Shown one piece after another: positions 42,484 through 52,277 of a DNA stretch of 64,000 nt; position 1 is the stretch's first letter, and the number at the start of each line of letters is the position of its first letter. The position numbers were made by a program, and so were the translations under genes. Under the pieces are notes generated by a model. It saw only the letters and a program-made list of their open reading frames with translations. It was not told where the DNA came from and searched no databases. Source of the DNA: JBBATK01 sp044224515 (GTDB lineage Bacteria; Bacteroidota; Ignavibacteria; Kapaibacteriales; NICIL-2); contig JBGAKH010000004.1 in the NCBI GenBank assembly GCA_044224515.1, positions 1-64,000 of the forward strand, given 5' to 3'.

Positions 42484-44625
42484 ATGAAACACTTAGAGTT
42501 ACAGTCGAATTACAAGCCCTCCGGAGACCAACCAAAAGCTATAAAAGAACTTACCGAAGGACTTCGCCGCGGCGATAAGTACCAGACTTTACTTGGTGTT
42601 ACCGGATCCGGCAAGACCTTTTCCGTCTCCAATGTGGTTCAGGACATTCAACGTCCGACCCTGGTGATCTCTCCAAACAAAACTCTGGCAGCCCAATTGT
42701 ACGGCGAATTCCGCACATTCTTCCCTAACAATGCGGTTGAGTTCTTCATCAGTTACTACGACTACTATCAACCGGAGGCTTACCTTCCGACGACCGATAC
42801 ATACATCGAGAAAGATTTTGCCATTAACGACGAAATAGAACGCCTTCGATTGCGTGCCACATCGGCTCTCATTGAAGGCAGACGTGATGTCATCGTAGTC
42901 GCTTCCGTGAGTTGCATCTACGGTATAGGATCCAAAGAAGATTTCGCTTCAATGGTCTTCCCCTTGCGTCCGGGACTGACCATCGATCGAAAGAAGTTGA
43001 TCTACAAGCTCAACGATATGTTTTTCAGTCGCAATGACCTGGAGCTGGGTCGCGCCGGTTTTAGAGTTCGTGGTGACGTGGTCGATGTTGTTCCGGCATA
43101 CGAGGAAGACGTAGCCCTACGCATTGAACTCTTCGGCGATTCAATCGAGAAGCTATCACTTATCAACCGCATTGACGGGAAACAAATCGAACGACTGGAT
43201 TCGTACACTTTGTATCCGGCACGTCAGTTTGTCACCTCGCAAGCGAACCTGTCGCGTGCTGTGGGTAGCATTAGCGATGAGCTGTACGTACGTTTGAAGG
43301 AGCTTCGGGATCTTGAAAAGTACGTCGAAGCTCAGCGCCTCGAGCAACGAACTACCTATGACCTTGCCATGATGAAGGAAGTAGGCTACTGCTCCGGAAT
43401 CGAAAACTATAGCATGCATCTATCCAATCGCAAACCGGGCGAGAAGCCTGTTTGCCTCCTGGATTACTTCCCGGAAGACTTCCTTCTGGTGATCGATGAA
43501 AGTCACGTTACCTTGCCTCAGATTCGTGCCATGTACGCGGGAGATCGAAAACGCAAGGAGACTCTAGTCGAACACGGCTTCCGACTTCCCAGCGCACTTG
43601 AAAATCGTCCGTTAAAGTTCGATGAATTCGAAGGACACATCAACCAAGTCATCTTTGTTAGCGCTACACCGGGAGATGCGGAGCTGGAGAAGTGTGAAGG
43701 TGTCGTTGTTGAGCAAGTAATTCGTCCCACTGGTCTGTTAGATCCCGTCATAAGCGTACGCCCCGTCAAACACCAAATTGATGACTTGCTTGCTGAAGTA
43801 CGAACTCGTATTTCTAAAGGACATCGAGTACTGGTCACAACGCTGACCAAACGCATGGCTGAAGACTTGGCAGAGTATCTGCAAAATCTGCAAATCAAGG
43901 TGGCATATATCCACAGTGAGGTCGACGCTCTAGAGCGTGTTGAGATTATACGTGACTTGCGTGTGGGGACTTACGATGTTCTTGTCGGTGTAAATCTCTT
44001 GCGAGAGGGTCTTGACATGCCTGAAGTTTCGCTTGTCGCCATACTCGATGCAGACAAAGAAGGCTTTTTGCGTAGCGAACGTTCGCTGTTACAGATAGCG
44101 GGGCGAACAGCGCGAAATGTTGAAGGACTAGTCATTCTCTATGCCGACCGCGTTACGCGTTCGATGCAAGCTCTCATCGATGAAACAGAGCGTCGACGAG
44201 CACTCCAGTCAGCGTATAATTTGGAGCATGGTATCAACCCCACCACGGTCTACAAGTCTCTTGAAGAGATTCTCAGTGCTACGACCGTTGCCGACGTGAA
44301 GCATCAACGTGAAGCGATGAAAGAGGAAGCTGACAAGTCTCGTCTTGCTATTGCTGCGGAACCAATGATGAAGTACATGAACACTGAGCAGCGCAGTGAA
44401 ATGATGCAGCAGCTTTTCGACGAAATGAAAAAAGCTGCGCGAGATCTTGACTTTGAGCGAGCTGCGGAGCTTCGTGACCAAATCAGAATTCTTGAAGCTG
44501 CAAACGAACAGCAAGAACAAGGCGCTGACAAGACTTCTCCTTATGCGCCGGCTTCGCCGTCGCCGGCAGACTCCCCTACACGGCGCCAAGCCTCTAAGAG
44601 AGGCAGACCGCCTAAAAGTACGTAG
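42484..44625 (+). CDS. uvrB: Excinuclease ABC subunit B
   Basis: Damage-verifying helicase-like subunit of UvrABC nucleotide excision repair. Walker A GVTGSGKTF, the 'YYDYYQPEAYLPTTDTYIEKD' region including the beta-hairpin, 'IDESHVTLPQ' and helicase motifs are complete. The UVR domain for UvrC binding ('MKKAARDLDFERAAELRD') is near the C-terminus, followed by a Pro/Ser/Arg tail. ATG 42484 ('KHLELQSNYKPSGDQP') gives 713 residues; GTG 42445 is open upstream. No LexA-type box is recognisable. Confidence 0.97.
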   Translation: MKHLELQSNYKPSGDQPKAIKELTEGLRRGDKYQTLLGVTGSGKTFSVSNVVQDIQRPTLVISPNKTLAAQLYGEFRTFFPNNAVEFFISYYDYYQPEAYLPTTDTYIEKDFAINDEIERLRLRATSALIEGRRDVIVVASVSCIYGIGSKEDFASMVFPLRPGLTIDRKKLIYKLNDMFFSRNDLELGRAGFRVRGDVVDVVPAYEEDVALRIELFGDSIEKLSLINRIDGKQIERLDSYTLYPARQFVTSQANLSRAVGSISDELYVRLKELRDLEKYVEAQRLEQRTTYDLAMMKEVGYCSGIENYSMHLSNRKPGEKPVCLLDYFPEDFLLVIDESHVTLPQIRAMYAGDRKRKETLVEHGFRLPSALENRPLKFDEFEGHINQVIFVSATPGDAELEKCEGVVVEQVIRPTGLLDPVISVRPVKHQIDDLLAEVRTRISKGHRVLVTTLTKRMAEDLAEYLQNLQIKVAYIHSEVDALERVEIIRDLRVGTYDVLVGVNLLREGLDMPEVSLVAILDADKEGFLRSERSLLQIAGRTARNVEGLVILYADRVTRSMQALIDETERRRALQSAYNLEHGINPTTVYKSLEEILSATTVADVKHQREAMKEEADKSRLAIAAEPMMKYMNTEQRSEMMQQLFDEMKKAARDLDFERAAELRDQIRILEAANEQQEQGADKTSPYAPASPSPADSPTRRQASKRGRPPKST

Positions 44626-44759
44626 CGCACAATACAAATGATGCCCTAAAGCTAATGCACACATACAGCCCGGCTACCGGCAGACTGTATCAATGAAAAA
44701 AGTCAAGGTCGACATGGGTTCCGGGAAGAATCGTTGTTGTTCACATCACGTCCGCGTAC

Positions 44760-46004
44760 TCATAAGTCTGCATCGGATATCTCTATCTGTGTGCGTAAAA
44801 GATCATCCAATATTTCACGTCTTCGAATCAGTATGTCTTTGGACTTGTGAATCAAGACTTCCGCAGGTCGACATCGCGAATTGTAATTGGAGCTCATTGA
44901 GTATCCGTATGCACCGGCATTGTGAAGACAAAGTATGTCGTCTTCATGGATTTCTGCAATCTTACGATCCCAACCAAAGGTATCAGTTTCGCAAATGTAC
45001 CCTACAACCGAGTAGACTCGCGGATGTCCGTCCGGGTTGGAAATATTCGTGATGTGGTGGTATGCATCGTAAAACATGGGACGGATCAAATGGTTCTGTC
45101 CACTGTCTACACCGGCGAATAGAGTCGATACCGTTTGCTTAATCACATTGGTTTTCACCAACAGATATCCGCTTTGGCTTACGAGGAATTTTCCGGGCTC
45201 AAACCAAATTTCAAGCTCTCTACCATAGTCTGCACAGAACTCCTTGAAGGCAACTGTTAACTGCGAGGCAAACTCACGGATGTCGGTAAAGTGATCGCCC
45301 TCTTTGTACGCTACTTTGAATCCGCTGCCAAAGTCAATAAACTGCAGATCTGGGAATTGTCGAGCAGTGTCAAACAAAATCTCTGCCCCGCGAATAAAGG
45401 TCGCAGGATCCAGAATATCGGACCCGGTGTGCATATGAACACCCACGATATTGATACCGTGATGCTCTACTATTCGTTGTAGATGACGGAGTTGATAAAC
45501 AGAAATACCGAATTTCGAGTCAATGTGTCCAGTTTGTATATGCGGGTTACCACCGGCGAGAATGTGCGGATTGAAACGCACGCAGCATGGAACCGATGAA
45601 CCGAAAGTATGTCCGAACTTCTCAAGAATAGACAAGTCGTCGATGTTTACTCGCACCCCCAATTTAACAGCCTGCTCGACTTCAGAAAAGGCTACACAAT
45701 TCGGCGTATAGCAGATGTCAGCTATATCAAAACCGGCTCGTAGTGCAATCTGTACCTCTTCGATCGATACGCAATCCACACCACTTCCCCAACTTCGCAA
45801 CAGTTTCATGATTGAAATATTGGTCAACGACTTGCAGGCAAACTTGACTCTGAGTTTCAGATCCGAAAACGACTCACATAGAAGTTGATATTGCGTATGG
45901 ATGTGTTCAGCATCATACACGTACAGCGGAGTACCGTAGCGTTCCGTCAACTCGAGTACGTCCACCCCTTGAATTGAATACTTTCCGTTCTGAAGTTCAA
46001 GCAT
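44760..46004 (-). CDS. lysA: Diaminopimelate decarboxylase
   Basis: PLP enzyme forming L-lysine from meso-diaminopimelate. K58 in 'FACKSLTN' should hold PLP; 'HMHTGSDI', 'IDFGSGFKV' and 'LCLHNAGAYGYSMSSNYNSRCRPAEVL' (listed by segments GAYGYSMSS and RPAEVL) are the family's PLP- and substrate-binding motifs. ATG 46004 gives 414 residues. It begins just after the terminator of the PspC pair. It converges on uvrB, with no obvious terminator in the 134-bp gap. Presence of the enzyme together with mpl is consistent with a meso-DAP cell wall. Confidence 0.93.
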   Translation of the reverse strand: MLELQNGKYSIQGVDVLELTERYGTPLYVYDAEHIHTQYQLLCESFSDLKLRVKFACKSLTNISIMKLLRSWGSGVDCVSIEEVQIALRAGFDIADICYTPNCVAFSEVEQAVKLGVRVNIDDLSILEKFGHTFGSSVPCCVRFNPHILAGGNPHIQTGHIDSKFGISVYQLRHLQRIVEHHGINIVGVHMHTGSDILDPATFIRGAEILFDTARQFPDLQFIDFGSGFKVAYKEGDHFTDIREFASQLTVAFKEFCADYGRELEIWFEPGKFLVSQSGYLLVKTNVIKQTVSTLFAGVDSGQNHLIRPMFYDAYHHITNISNPDGHPRVYSVVGYICETDTFGWDRKIAEIHEDDILCLHNAGAYGYSMSSNYNSRCRPAEVLIHKSKDILIRRREILDDLLRTQIEISDADL

Positions 46005-46012
46005 AGGTCTAT

Positions 46013-46043
46013 AAAAAAAAACGCGGTGAACATTCACCGCGTT
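46013..46043 (-). terminator. Terminator of the PspC-type operon
   Basis: Minus strand: an 11-bp stem (AACGCGGTGAA/TTCACCGCGTT) with a 2-base loop followed by T8. It ends just 8 bp before the lysA ATG. Confidence 0.92.
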
Positions 46044-46094
46044 ACAAAAATACTGCACAGAAGGCTTTATTCGTTCGGAGCGCTCGTATGCCTC

Positions 46095-46535
46095 TCAGTA
46101 GACCGGACGCTGAGCTTTTGTACTATCGCGAGTTGGCATTACAGCGCTAGAATCTTTCTTTGCAAGTGAGTCCTGCTGAGGACTTGTATGACGTGATTCG
46201 TCTGCATCTTCATCTGAACACTCCTCCTCATCGTCACTACCATTGTTTGAGTCATGCCATCGGAACTCAAATCCATGACCGTTCCAATGCGAGTGTTCAT
46301 CATCCATTGTCACAGAAGCAATACCGAATCCAAGTACACAGGCAATGAGCGCACTAAACACCCAACGAATACCTGTTTCTTTGAGAAGTACGCTGATACC
46401 CCACAGAATCAGTATGATAGCCCAATAACTCTTAACAACTTCCCAGTCTGCATGAAGGATGTTGTGACGGATGAGAAGAATGGAGCAACCGAGTGACAGT
46501 AAAAGAAAACCCCAGAAAATGGCGCTACGTCTCAT
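46095..46535 (-). CDS. LiaI/LiaF-like membrane protein with acidic, His-containing tail
   Basis: 146 residues. Hydrophobic helices lie near 7-25, 35-52 and 57-77, the 'WAIILILWGISVLLK' pattern of LiaI/LiaF-TM (DUF5668-like) proteins. The remaining half is soluble, with His, Trp and long Asp/Glu runs ('DDEEECSDEDADE'), resembling a metal-binding or disordered tail. Its ATG overlaps the TGA of the PspC gene in ATGA, so translation is coupled. Function inferred only as envelope-stress related. Confidence 0.7.
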   Translation of the reverse strand: MRRSAIFWGFLLLSLGCSILLIRHNILHADWEVVKSYWAIILILWGISVLLKETGIRWVFSALIACVLGFGIASVTMDDEHSHWNGHGFEFRWHDSNNGSDDEEECSDEDADESRHTSPQQDSLAKKDSSAVMPTRDSTKAQRPVY

Positions 46536-47245
46536 GATAATGCTCCCGGATGTGATTCATGGTCATCGTCCGACGCGCTACCATTTACAGGTGAACTATT
46601 GTCTGAGTGTTCGGCATTGCCAATGGCATTGGTCTTGACCGAACTTTGGTCAGCGGAAATTGCCGACTCAGTCACCGTGCTATCTGAATAATAGGTTGTG
46701 GAGGCATTTGCTGCGTCTGTCGATACTGCGGACGGTTCAGTGGAAACAGGATTCGATGCTGTTTGGGTTATTCCTCGAAAATCCTGCGAAGAGGCGTTGT
46801 CGGCAATAGTTGCGGATCCTGAAAACGCGTATCCAATCAAGAGAACACCGGCGATAATGAGAAACACCGGAGAATAGTTTTCAAACTCCAACCACGGAAA
46901 CACGTTAAGGATTAAGAAGTAGAAACCGGCAACGATAAGACCGATACCTGCAATGAGCGTTCCTTTGCGTCGACCGGAACTTGACGTTGGATTCATTCTC
47001 CGCGAAGAGTCATAGGGCATTGAAGACTCGGCTTGTTGATATGACGTTGGTGCCCAGGCTAGAGAGCGTTGCTCAGGCATTGCAATCCATAAGATGATGT
47101 ACGCAAGTAGGCCGACACCGTGCATGAATACACCGATGCAAAAAGCAACGCGAACCAGCGTTACATCCACATTGTAATAGTCCGCGATACCGGAACAGAC
47201 TCCGGCGATTTTCTTTTCGCGACCGTTTCTCGATAATGCTGCCAT
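46532..47245 (-). CDS. PspC-domain envelope-stress membrane protein
   Basis: PspC domain at residues 5-65 ('REKKIAGVCSGIADYYNVD', 'YIILWIAMP'), found in phage-shock and Lia responses that protect the inner membrane. A linker, then two further helices near 95-145 of the LiaF-TM type, then a Ser/Thr/Asn-rich tail of about 90 residues. AGGAG five bases before the ATG makes the start certain. Transcribed with the following gene; no PspA or PspF homologue is present. Confidence 0.88.
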   Translation of the reverse strand: MAALSRNGREKKIAGVCSGIADYYNVDVTLVRVAFCIGVFMHGVGLLAYIILWIAMPEQRSLAWAPTSYQQAESSMPYDSSRRMNPTSSSGRRKGTLIAGIGLIVAGFYFLILNVFPWLEFENYSPVFLIIAGVLLIGYAFSGSATIADNASSQDFRGITQTASNPVSTEPSAVSTDAANASTTYYSDSTVTESAISADQSSVKTNAIGNAEHSDNSSPVNGSASDDDHESHPGALS

Positions 47246-47363
47246 CGGAACTCCTCGTATAGTGATTTCACTCTACAAACGAGCTAAACTCCATCTGGTT
47301 GCACTCGTCGAATATTTATTTTACTCGTGCAGAGAACGACGGGTGGAAGGAGCAAGGATTCTT

Positions 47364-48575
47364 TTACGGAAGCTTTATGTCATGCAGAACCTCTTCTACC
47401 GGGTCCTTGAGGCTTCTCCATTGCTGCTTTGTGGCACGCTCAAGTGCCTGGATTATGCGCAAACTGACATCATCGCACACACTGTATCCTGATGAGCTTA
47501 GACTCAGACGTCCATCGACGATCGACACAAAACCTTCTCTTTGCATCCACTGCCACTCTTCCGCAACTGCCTCCAATAGCGACAGCCCAAAATCCTCATC
47601 GAATCGAGCGATTTCGATGCCACGCGCTCGCAACTCCAAGAAACAACGCTCAAACATTTTGTCGTTATTGTTTAGCTGTTCCTGATTCAAGGTTGGAACC
47701 ACATCCTCTTCCAGCAAAGAGATATAGCGACTAAGGCTTCGTGGATTCCAGTACCGTGTTGAATCGATGTAACCGTGCGCGGAGGGCCCACAAGCCAGAT
47801 ACTCTCTACCTTCCCAATAGCATAGATTGTGAACGCACTCTTTGTCTTTTCGAGAAAAATTGGACACCTCGTATTGACGATAACCATTGTCAGCAAGGAA
47901 CGAAATACACCACTGATACATCTCTGTATCGTTTTCTTCATTCTGTGGCTCTACGAGTTTTTTCTGAAGCTGCGCATATAATGGTGTGCCTTCCTCAAAA
48001 ATGAGACTATAAGCGGAGATGTGCTCCGTTTGAAGTGACACCGCTTGTCTCATTGACTCTTGAAACTTTTGCAAAGATTGATTGGGAAGAGCAAACATCA
48101 TATCGATGTTGATATTGTCGAATCCTGCCCTTCGAGCAAGATCAACAGCCTCGTTCGACTCGCGGGAAGAATGGATTCGCTCCAAGAAGGCGAGCTCATC
48201 ATGATGAAAGGACTGCACACCAAAGCTCAGTCGGTTAACGCCATTTGCCTTGTAAGACGCCAGAGTATCAAGTCGTACAGTGCCCGGATTGCACTCCATC
48301 GTCCATTCACAATCCGCCCCAAGATCAAAAAGACTTGTAATGGTCGATGCAATCATCTCGAATTCGGAAGGAAGCAAGAGTGAGGGCGTGCCACCTCCAA
48401 GAAAGATAGAACTGAGGCTTCGCCTGCTTGATCTAAGTGACGCCGCTCTGAGCTCAATCTCTCGACAAAGGAGTTTTACGAAGCTGTGCTGTTGATCGCG
48501 ATTTTCGATGGAGTAAAAATCGCAGTAGCTGCACTTGTGCTGGCAGAATGGTATATGAAGGTATAAGCCTAGCAT
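47364..48575 (-). CDS. hemW: HemW-like radical SAM protein
   Basis: Radical SAM family once called oxygen-independent coproporphyrinogen oxidase; characterised HemW proteins chaperone heme. The cluster motif is C11-x3-C15-x2-C18 in 'PFCQHKCSYCDF'; 'GGGTPSLL' and 'FGVQSFHHDEL' follow. It lacks the extended N-terminus of true HemN. 403 residues. One base separates it from the lepB stop, in a lepA-lepB-lepB-hemW run, a context often shared with lepA in other bacteria. Confidence 0.9.
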   Translation of the reverse strand: MLGLYLHIPFCQHKCSYCDFYSIENRDQQHSFVKLLCREIELRAASLRSSRRSLSSIFLGGGTPSLLLPSEFEMIASTITSLFDLGADCEWTMECNPGTVRLDTLASYKANGVNRLSFGVQSFHHDELAFLERIHSSRESNEAVDLARRAGFDNINIDMMFALPNQSLQKFQESMRQAVSLQTEHISAYSLIFEEGTPLYAQLQKKLVEPQNEENDTEMYQWCISFLADNGYRQYEVSNFSRKDKECVHNLCYWEGREYLACGPSAHGYIDSTRYWNPRSLSRYISLLEEDVVPTLNQEQLNNNDKMFERCFLELRARGIEIARFDEDFGLSLLEAVAEEWQWMQREGFVSIVDGRLSLSSSGYSVCDDVSLRIIQALERATKQQWRSLKDPVEEVLHDIKLP

Positions 48576-48576
48576 C

Positions 48577-49365
48577 TTAGTGTATGCAACGGGCCATGCG
48601 CGACCATTTTATTGCTGTTGAATCGACACCGCCAACCGACCAATAGATCATTGATGCGGTTCCGATAATCGCATCGTCACTCACATAACCAAAATAGCGT
48701 GAATCAAAGCTATTGCGTCGATTGTCTCCAAGCATGAGGAAGTAGTCATGTTGAAGTACGTAGGCCGGACTCGCATTACCGTTAATGTAAACGATGTTGT
48801 TCTCTACTCGCACATCATTTCCTTCCGAAGCAATAAGCGCTCGCCAATCCGGAAGATTCTGTGCACTAAGTTCAATCTTCTGACCTCGAAACGGAACACG
48901 CTGTTGTTGACTTACAAGCTTGGGCATGAACGATGAGTCAGTACGAATAGCCAATGCTGAGTTGCCTATGTAGACTGAATCCGAGCGCAACGCAAATGTG
49001 TCGCCTGCGCAGGCAGCTATTCTCTTTACATATACGGTTTGTTGCTTTGGATTGTCATCATTTGAACGCCAAAACGCAACAACAGAGTTTCGTTCAAAAC
49101 CTTGTCCATCAAGTTGCATACTACCGGTATTATCGCGCACCAGACGTATTAAACGGCGAACTTGGGTTCCGAGTTTGTTGACAACAACATAGTCTCCCGG
49201 TTCGAGCGTAGGCAGCATAGATTCCGATGGAACCGAGAAGAAGGCGAGCGCAGCGAAGCGTAGAACAATAATTCCAAAGCTGACAACGAGCAGAAGAATA
49301 AACAGACGTTGTGGACGTAGCTCAGCCAAGGTTCCGCGCTTGGACGAAGTACTCGTATCAGACAT
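48577..49365 (-). CDS. lepB: Signal peptidase I (second copy in the tandem)
   Basis: Inner-membrane Ser/Lys protease that removes Sec signal peptides. One membrane anchor in residues 20-42 is followed by the nucleophile S49 in 'VPSESMLPTL' and the general base K114 in 'VYVKRIAA'; 'GDNRRNSFDSRYFG' is box E. 262 residues. It follows the longer copy by 14 bp and is 1 bp from hemW. Both copies keep the catalytic pair, so both are probably active, perhaps on different substrates. Confidence 0.92.
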   Translation of the reverse strand: MSDTSTSSKRGTLAELRPQRLFILLLVVSFGIIVLRFAALAFFSVPSESMLPTLEPGDYVVVNKLGTQVRRLIRLVRDNTGSMQLDGQGFERNSVVAFWRSNDDNPKQQTVYVKRIAACAGDTFALRSDSVYIGNSALAIRTDSSFMPKLVSQQQRVPFRGQKIELSAQNLPDWRALIASEGNDVRVENNIVYINGNASPAYVLQHDYFLMLGDNRRNSFDSRYFGYVSDDAIIGTASMIYWSVGGVDSTAIKWSRMARCIH

Positions 49366-49379
49366 GGCGTGAAGATCCT

Positions 49380-50345
49380 CTAATCGTTTATGATCTTTCC
49401 AAGTCGACTCCAGCGGATATGTGCAAAGCGTTGGAAGAGCGGCATCGGTGATCCATCGGGTAGAGTATTCACCATCGACCAGTAAACAACCATGGGAGTC
49501 CCGACAACATTGTCCTTCGGGATAAAGCCAAAGTATCGACTATCAAGTGAGTTCCAACGGTTGTCCCCCATTCCAAACACATAATCGCGCTCCACGGTGT
49601 ATGTGGTGGTAGGCTTTTGATCAACTAAGATTTGACCATCTCGAGCACTAACAGCGTGTCCTTCGCGACCAATAAACACTTCCCACTCTTGAATATTCTG
49701 AGGCGTCAATGAAACGACATCGCCTTTCTTAGGAATGCGAATCGGCCCGTAGTTCGATCGCGAGTAATGTCGTCCGGCAGGAAATGTCGATGAGCGATCA
49801 TACTCGTCTCCGGCAGGTGAAAAACGACACATCGGGTCATGCTGTCCGGAAGGAGGCAAGGGACTTAGCTGATGATTGACATAGACATTGTCATCGATGA
49901 CTTGCAGGGTATCGCCGGCAACTGCAACGCAGCGCTTCAAGTAATACGTGAACTCGTCCGCCTGCACTTGTTCCCGTCGTCCGGGAAAAATAAAAACAAT
50001 GATGTCACCTTTGCGCGGATCTCGCAGGGCCGGGGCTTTGTAAAACGGTAAAGGTATATTAACCAGAGGAATGATCTGTGGTGTGGACGGACCAAATATA
50101 GCTTTGTTCACAAAGAGATTTTCACCGGCAAGTACTGTGCTCTCCATGGAGGGAGTAGGTACGATCATGGACGCAAGTGCAAGTCCATTTATGATGGTCA
50201 CCACAACGAACGCGTTTAGCAGAGTCTTAAACCAAGACCACACTTGTTGTGAAGCCGTCATGCTACGATATCGTTCTTCTTCTGCGATACGACGCTGTTG
50301 ACGAGACTTCCAATAACGCTTCAAGGGACTCAACTGTTCTTGCAT
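49380..50345 (-). CDS. lepB: Signal peptidase I (first copy in the tandem, long form)
   Basis: Paralogue of the next gene. A basic N-terminal region of 40 residues precedes the anchor helix (41-62). S66 in 'VPTPSMEST' and K137 in 'YYLKRCVA' are the catalytic pair; 'MGDNRWNSLDSRYFGFIP' follows. About 321 residues, longer than its neighbour by the basic N-terminus and an insertion around residues 150-195. ATG 50345 is used; a GTG at 50354 is also open. It is 74 bp after lepA. Confidence 0.92.
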   Translation of the reverse strand: MQEQLSPLKRYWKSRQQRRIAEEERYRSMTASQQVWSWFKTLLNAFVVVTIINGLALASMIVPTPSMESTVLAGENLFVNKAIFGPSTPQIIPLVNIPLPFYKAPALRDPRKGDIIVFIFPGRREQVQADEFTYYLKRCVAVAGDTLQVIDDNVYVNHQLSPLPPSGQHDPMCRFSPAGDEYDRSSTFPAGRHYSRSNYGPIRIPKKGDVVSLTPQNIQEWEVFIGREGHAVSARDGQILVDQKPTTTYTVERDYVFGMGDNRWNSLDSRYFGFIPKDNVVGTPMVVYWSMVNTLPDGSPMPLFQRFAHIRWSRLGKIIND

Positions 50346-50419
50346 AATGGTCACAATTACTCGAATAATGATATAAACACACCAACTAGGGACTTCGCTG
50401 CGTCTGACACAGACCCGGT

Positions 50420-52225
50420 TTAATCGTCACCCAAACTCAGGACTGCAAGAAAGGCTTCCTGTGGAACCTCAACGCGCCCTATCTGCTTCATACGCTTCTT
50501 GCCCTCCTTTTGTTTCTCAAGCAACTTGCGTTTACGAGAAATGTCACCGCCGTAGCACTTGGCCAACACGTTTTTACGAGTTGCCGAGATAGTATCACGC
50601 GCGATAATTTTTGCTCCGATAGCAGCCTGAATGGCGATTTCAAACATTTGCTTGGGAATCAAGGTCTTTAGCTTTGAGCAGAGCTTACGACCCCATTCGT
50701 AGGCTTTCTGACGGTGAACGATACATGATAGTGCATCGACGGCTTCGCCATTCAAGAGTATGTCAAGCTTAACGAGATCGCCTTCCTTGTAGTCAGCATA
50801 TTCGTAGTCCAGCGAAGCGTAACCTCGCGACATCGACTTCAACTTATCGTAGAAATCAAATACTACTTCTGCCAAAGGTAACTCGAAGGTCATATCGACA
50901 CGAGTTTCCGTCAAGTAATGCTGACCAAGGATCGTTCCACGTCGTTCCATGCACAACTTCATGATCGAACCCACAAACTCTGTAGGAGTGATGATCTGAG
51001 CTTTGATGAATGGTTCAAGAATCGCATCAATGTTTCCGGGAGGAGGCATTTGAGCGGGATTGTCTACCCAGAGCTCTTCACCATCGGTACGCTTAACAAG
51101 ATAGCGTACGTTAGGGACGGTATTCACAATGGTCTGATTGAACTCGCGTTCAAGACGCTCTTGCACGATCTCCATGTGCAACAATCCCAAGAATCCGCAA
51201 CGGAATCCAAAGCCAAGGGCTGTGGAACTCTCAGGCTCGAAGGAAATAGCTGAATCATTGAGAGCCAGTTTTTCCAATGCTTCGCGCAAATCTTCGAAGT
51301 CATCGCTCTCTGCAGGATAAATACCGCTGAAGACCATTGGTTTCACTTCGCGAAATCCGGAGATCACAGTCGTGCAGGGGTTGTCTGCCTTCGTTACCGT
51401 GTCCCCTACCTTCGTGTCCGTTAAGCGACGAATTCCGGCGGTAAAGTAGCCTACGTCGCCGGCTTTCAAAATCCCTGTTCGATGCTCCTTCATAAACAGG
51501 ACACCAACTTCATCCACATCATAGGTCTGTCCTGCTGCAACGAAATTGACTTTGTCTTTCTCTCTTAGCGTCCCGTCGAAGACGCGGACATTTACGACGA
51601 CTCCACGATACGCGTCATAAATCGAATCGTAGATGAGTGCGCGCAAAGGTGCGTCGGGATCTCCCTTAGGCGCCGGAATGCGCTCTACCACGGCTTCCAA
51701 AATCTCATCGATGCCAATACCGGTCTTTGCGGAAGCTAAGATCATATCTTCCTCCGCACACCCAATGAGGTCCATTACTTGTTTTTTAACGGCATCAATC
51801 GTCGTTACTGCACTAGGAAGGTCGATCTTGTTAATGACCGGAATGATCTCCAGTCCGGCATCAATGGCTAAAAAGAGATTGGATATCGTCTGCGCCTCAA
51901 CTCCTTGCGTGGCATCGACAACCAGTAAAGCTCCCTCGCAGGCAGCCAGCGAACGCGATACTTCGTAGGAAAAATCGACGTGCCCCGGCGTGTCGATGAG
52001 GTTAAGCGTGTACTTGTTGCCGTCCTGTGCCTTATAGTCCATTTGGATAGCATGAAGCTTGATGGTAATTCCACGCTCCTGCTCCAATGGATTGTCATCC
52101 AAAATTTGATTATTCGTCATTTCGCGCGCTGTCACCCGACCGGTCTTCATCAAGAGGCGATCAGCCAATGTAGACTTTCCATGGTCAATGTGCGCGATAA
52201 TGCAAAAGTTGCGTATTGTATTCAT
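50420..52225 (-). CDS. lepA: Elongation factor 4 (LepA)
   Basis: Ribosome-associated GTPase (back-translocase) acting in translation under ionic or acid stress and in 30S assembly. The G motifs are intact ('AHIDHGKSTL', 'DTPGHVDF', 'NKIDLP'). The C-terminal domain with 'KCYGGDISRKRKLLEKQKEG' marks LepA rather than EF-G. 601 residues, exact family length. First gene of lepA-lepB-lepB-hemW. Confidence 0.98.
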   Translation of the reverse strand: MNTIRNFCIIAHIDHGKSTLADRLLMKTGRVTAREMTNNQILDDNPLEQERGITIKLHAIQMDYKAQDGNKYTLNLIDTPGHVDFSYEVSRSLAACEGALLVVDATQGVEAQTISNLFLAIDAGLEIIPVINKIDLPSAVTTIDAVKKQVMDLIGCAEEDMILASAKTGIGIDEILEAVVERIPAPKGDPDAPLRALIYDSIYDAYRGVVVNVRVFDGTLREKDKVNFVAAGQTYDVDEVGVLFMKEHRTGILKAGDVGYFTAGIRRLTDTKVGDTVTKADNPCTTVISGFREVKPMVFSGIYPAESDDFEDLREALEKLALNDSAISFEPESSTALGFGFRCGFLGLLHMEIVQERLEREFNQTIVNTVPNVRYLVKRTDGEELWVDNPAQMPPPGNIDAILEPFIKAQIITPTEFVGSIMKLCMERRGTILGQHYLTETRVDMTFELPLAEVVFDFYDKLKSMSRGYASLDYEYADYKEGDLVKLDILLNGEAVDALSCIVHRQKAYEWGRKLCSKLKTLIPKQMFEIAIQAAIGAKIIARDTISATRKNVLAKCYGGDISRKRKLLEKQKEGKKRMKQIGRVEVPQEAFLAVLSLGDD

Positions 52226-52269
52226 TCCGTTGCCGTAAAACTGATCCTCAGATCAAAACATAGTAGCCT

Positions 52270-52277
52270 CAAAAATA
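52270..52277 (-). promoter_or_regulatory. Candidate -7 element upstream of lepA
   Basis: Minus strand TATTTTTG (perfect TANNTTTG), 44 bp before the lepA ATG. No TTTG lies 19-21 bases upstream. Confidence 0.25.

Noticed and set aside
44693..45052. 119-codon plus-strand frame after uvrB
   Set aside because: Most of it is antisense to lysA and it has no domain-like composition or upstream signal.
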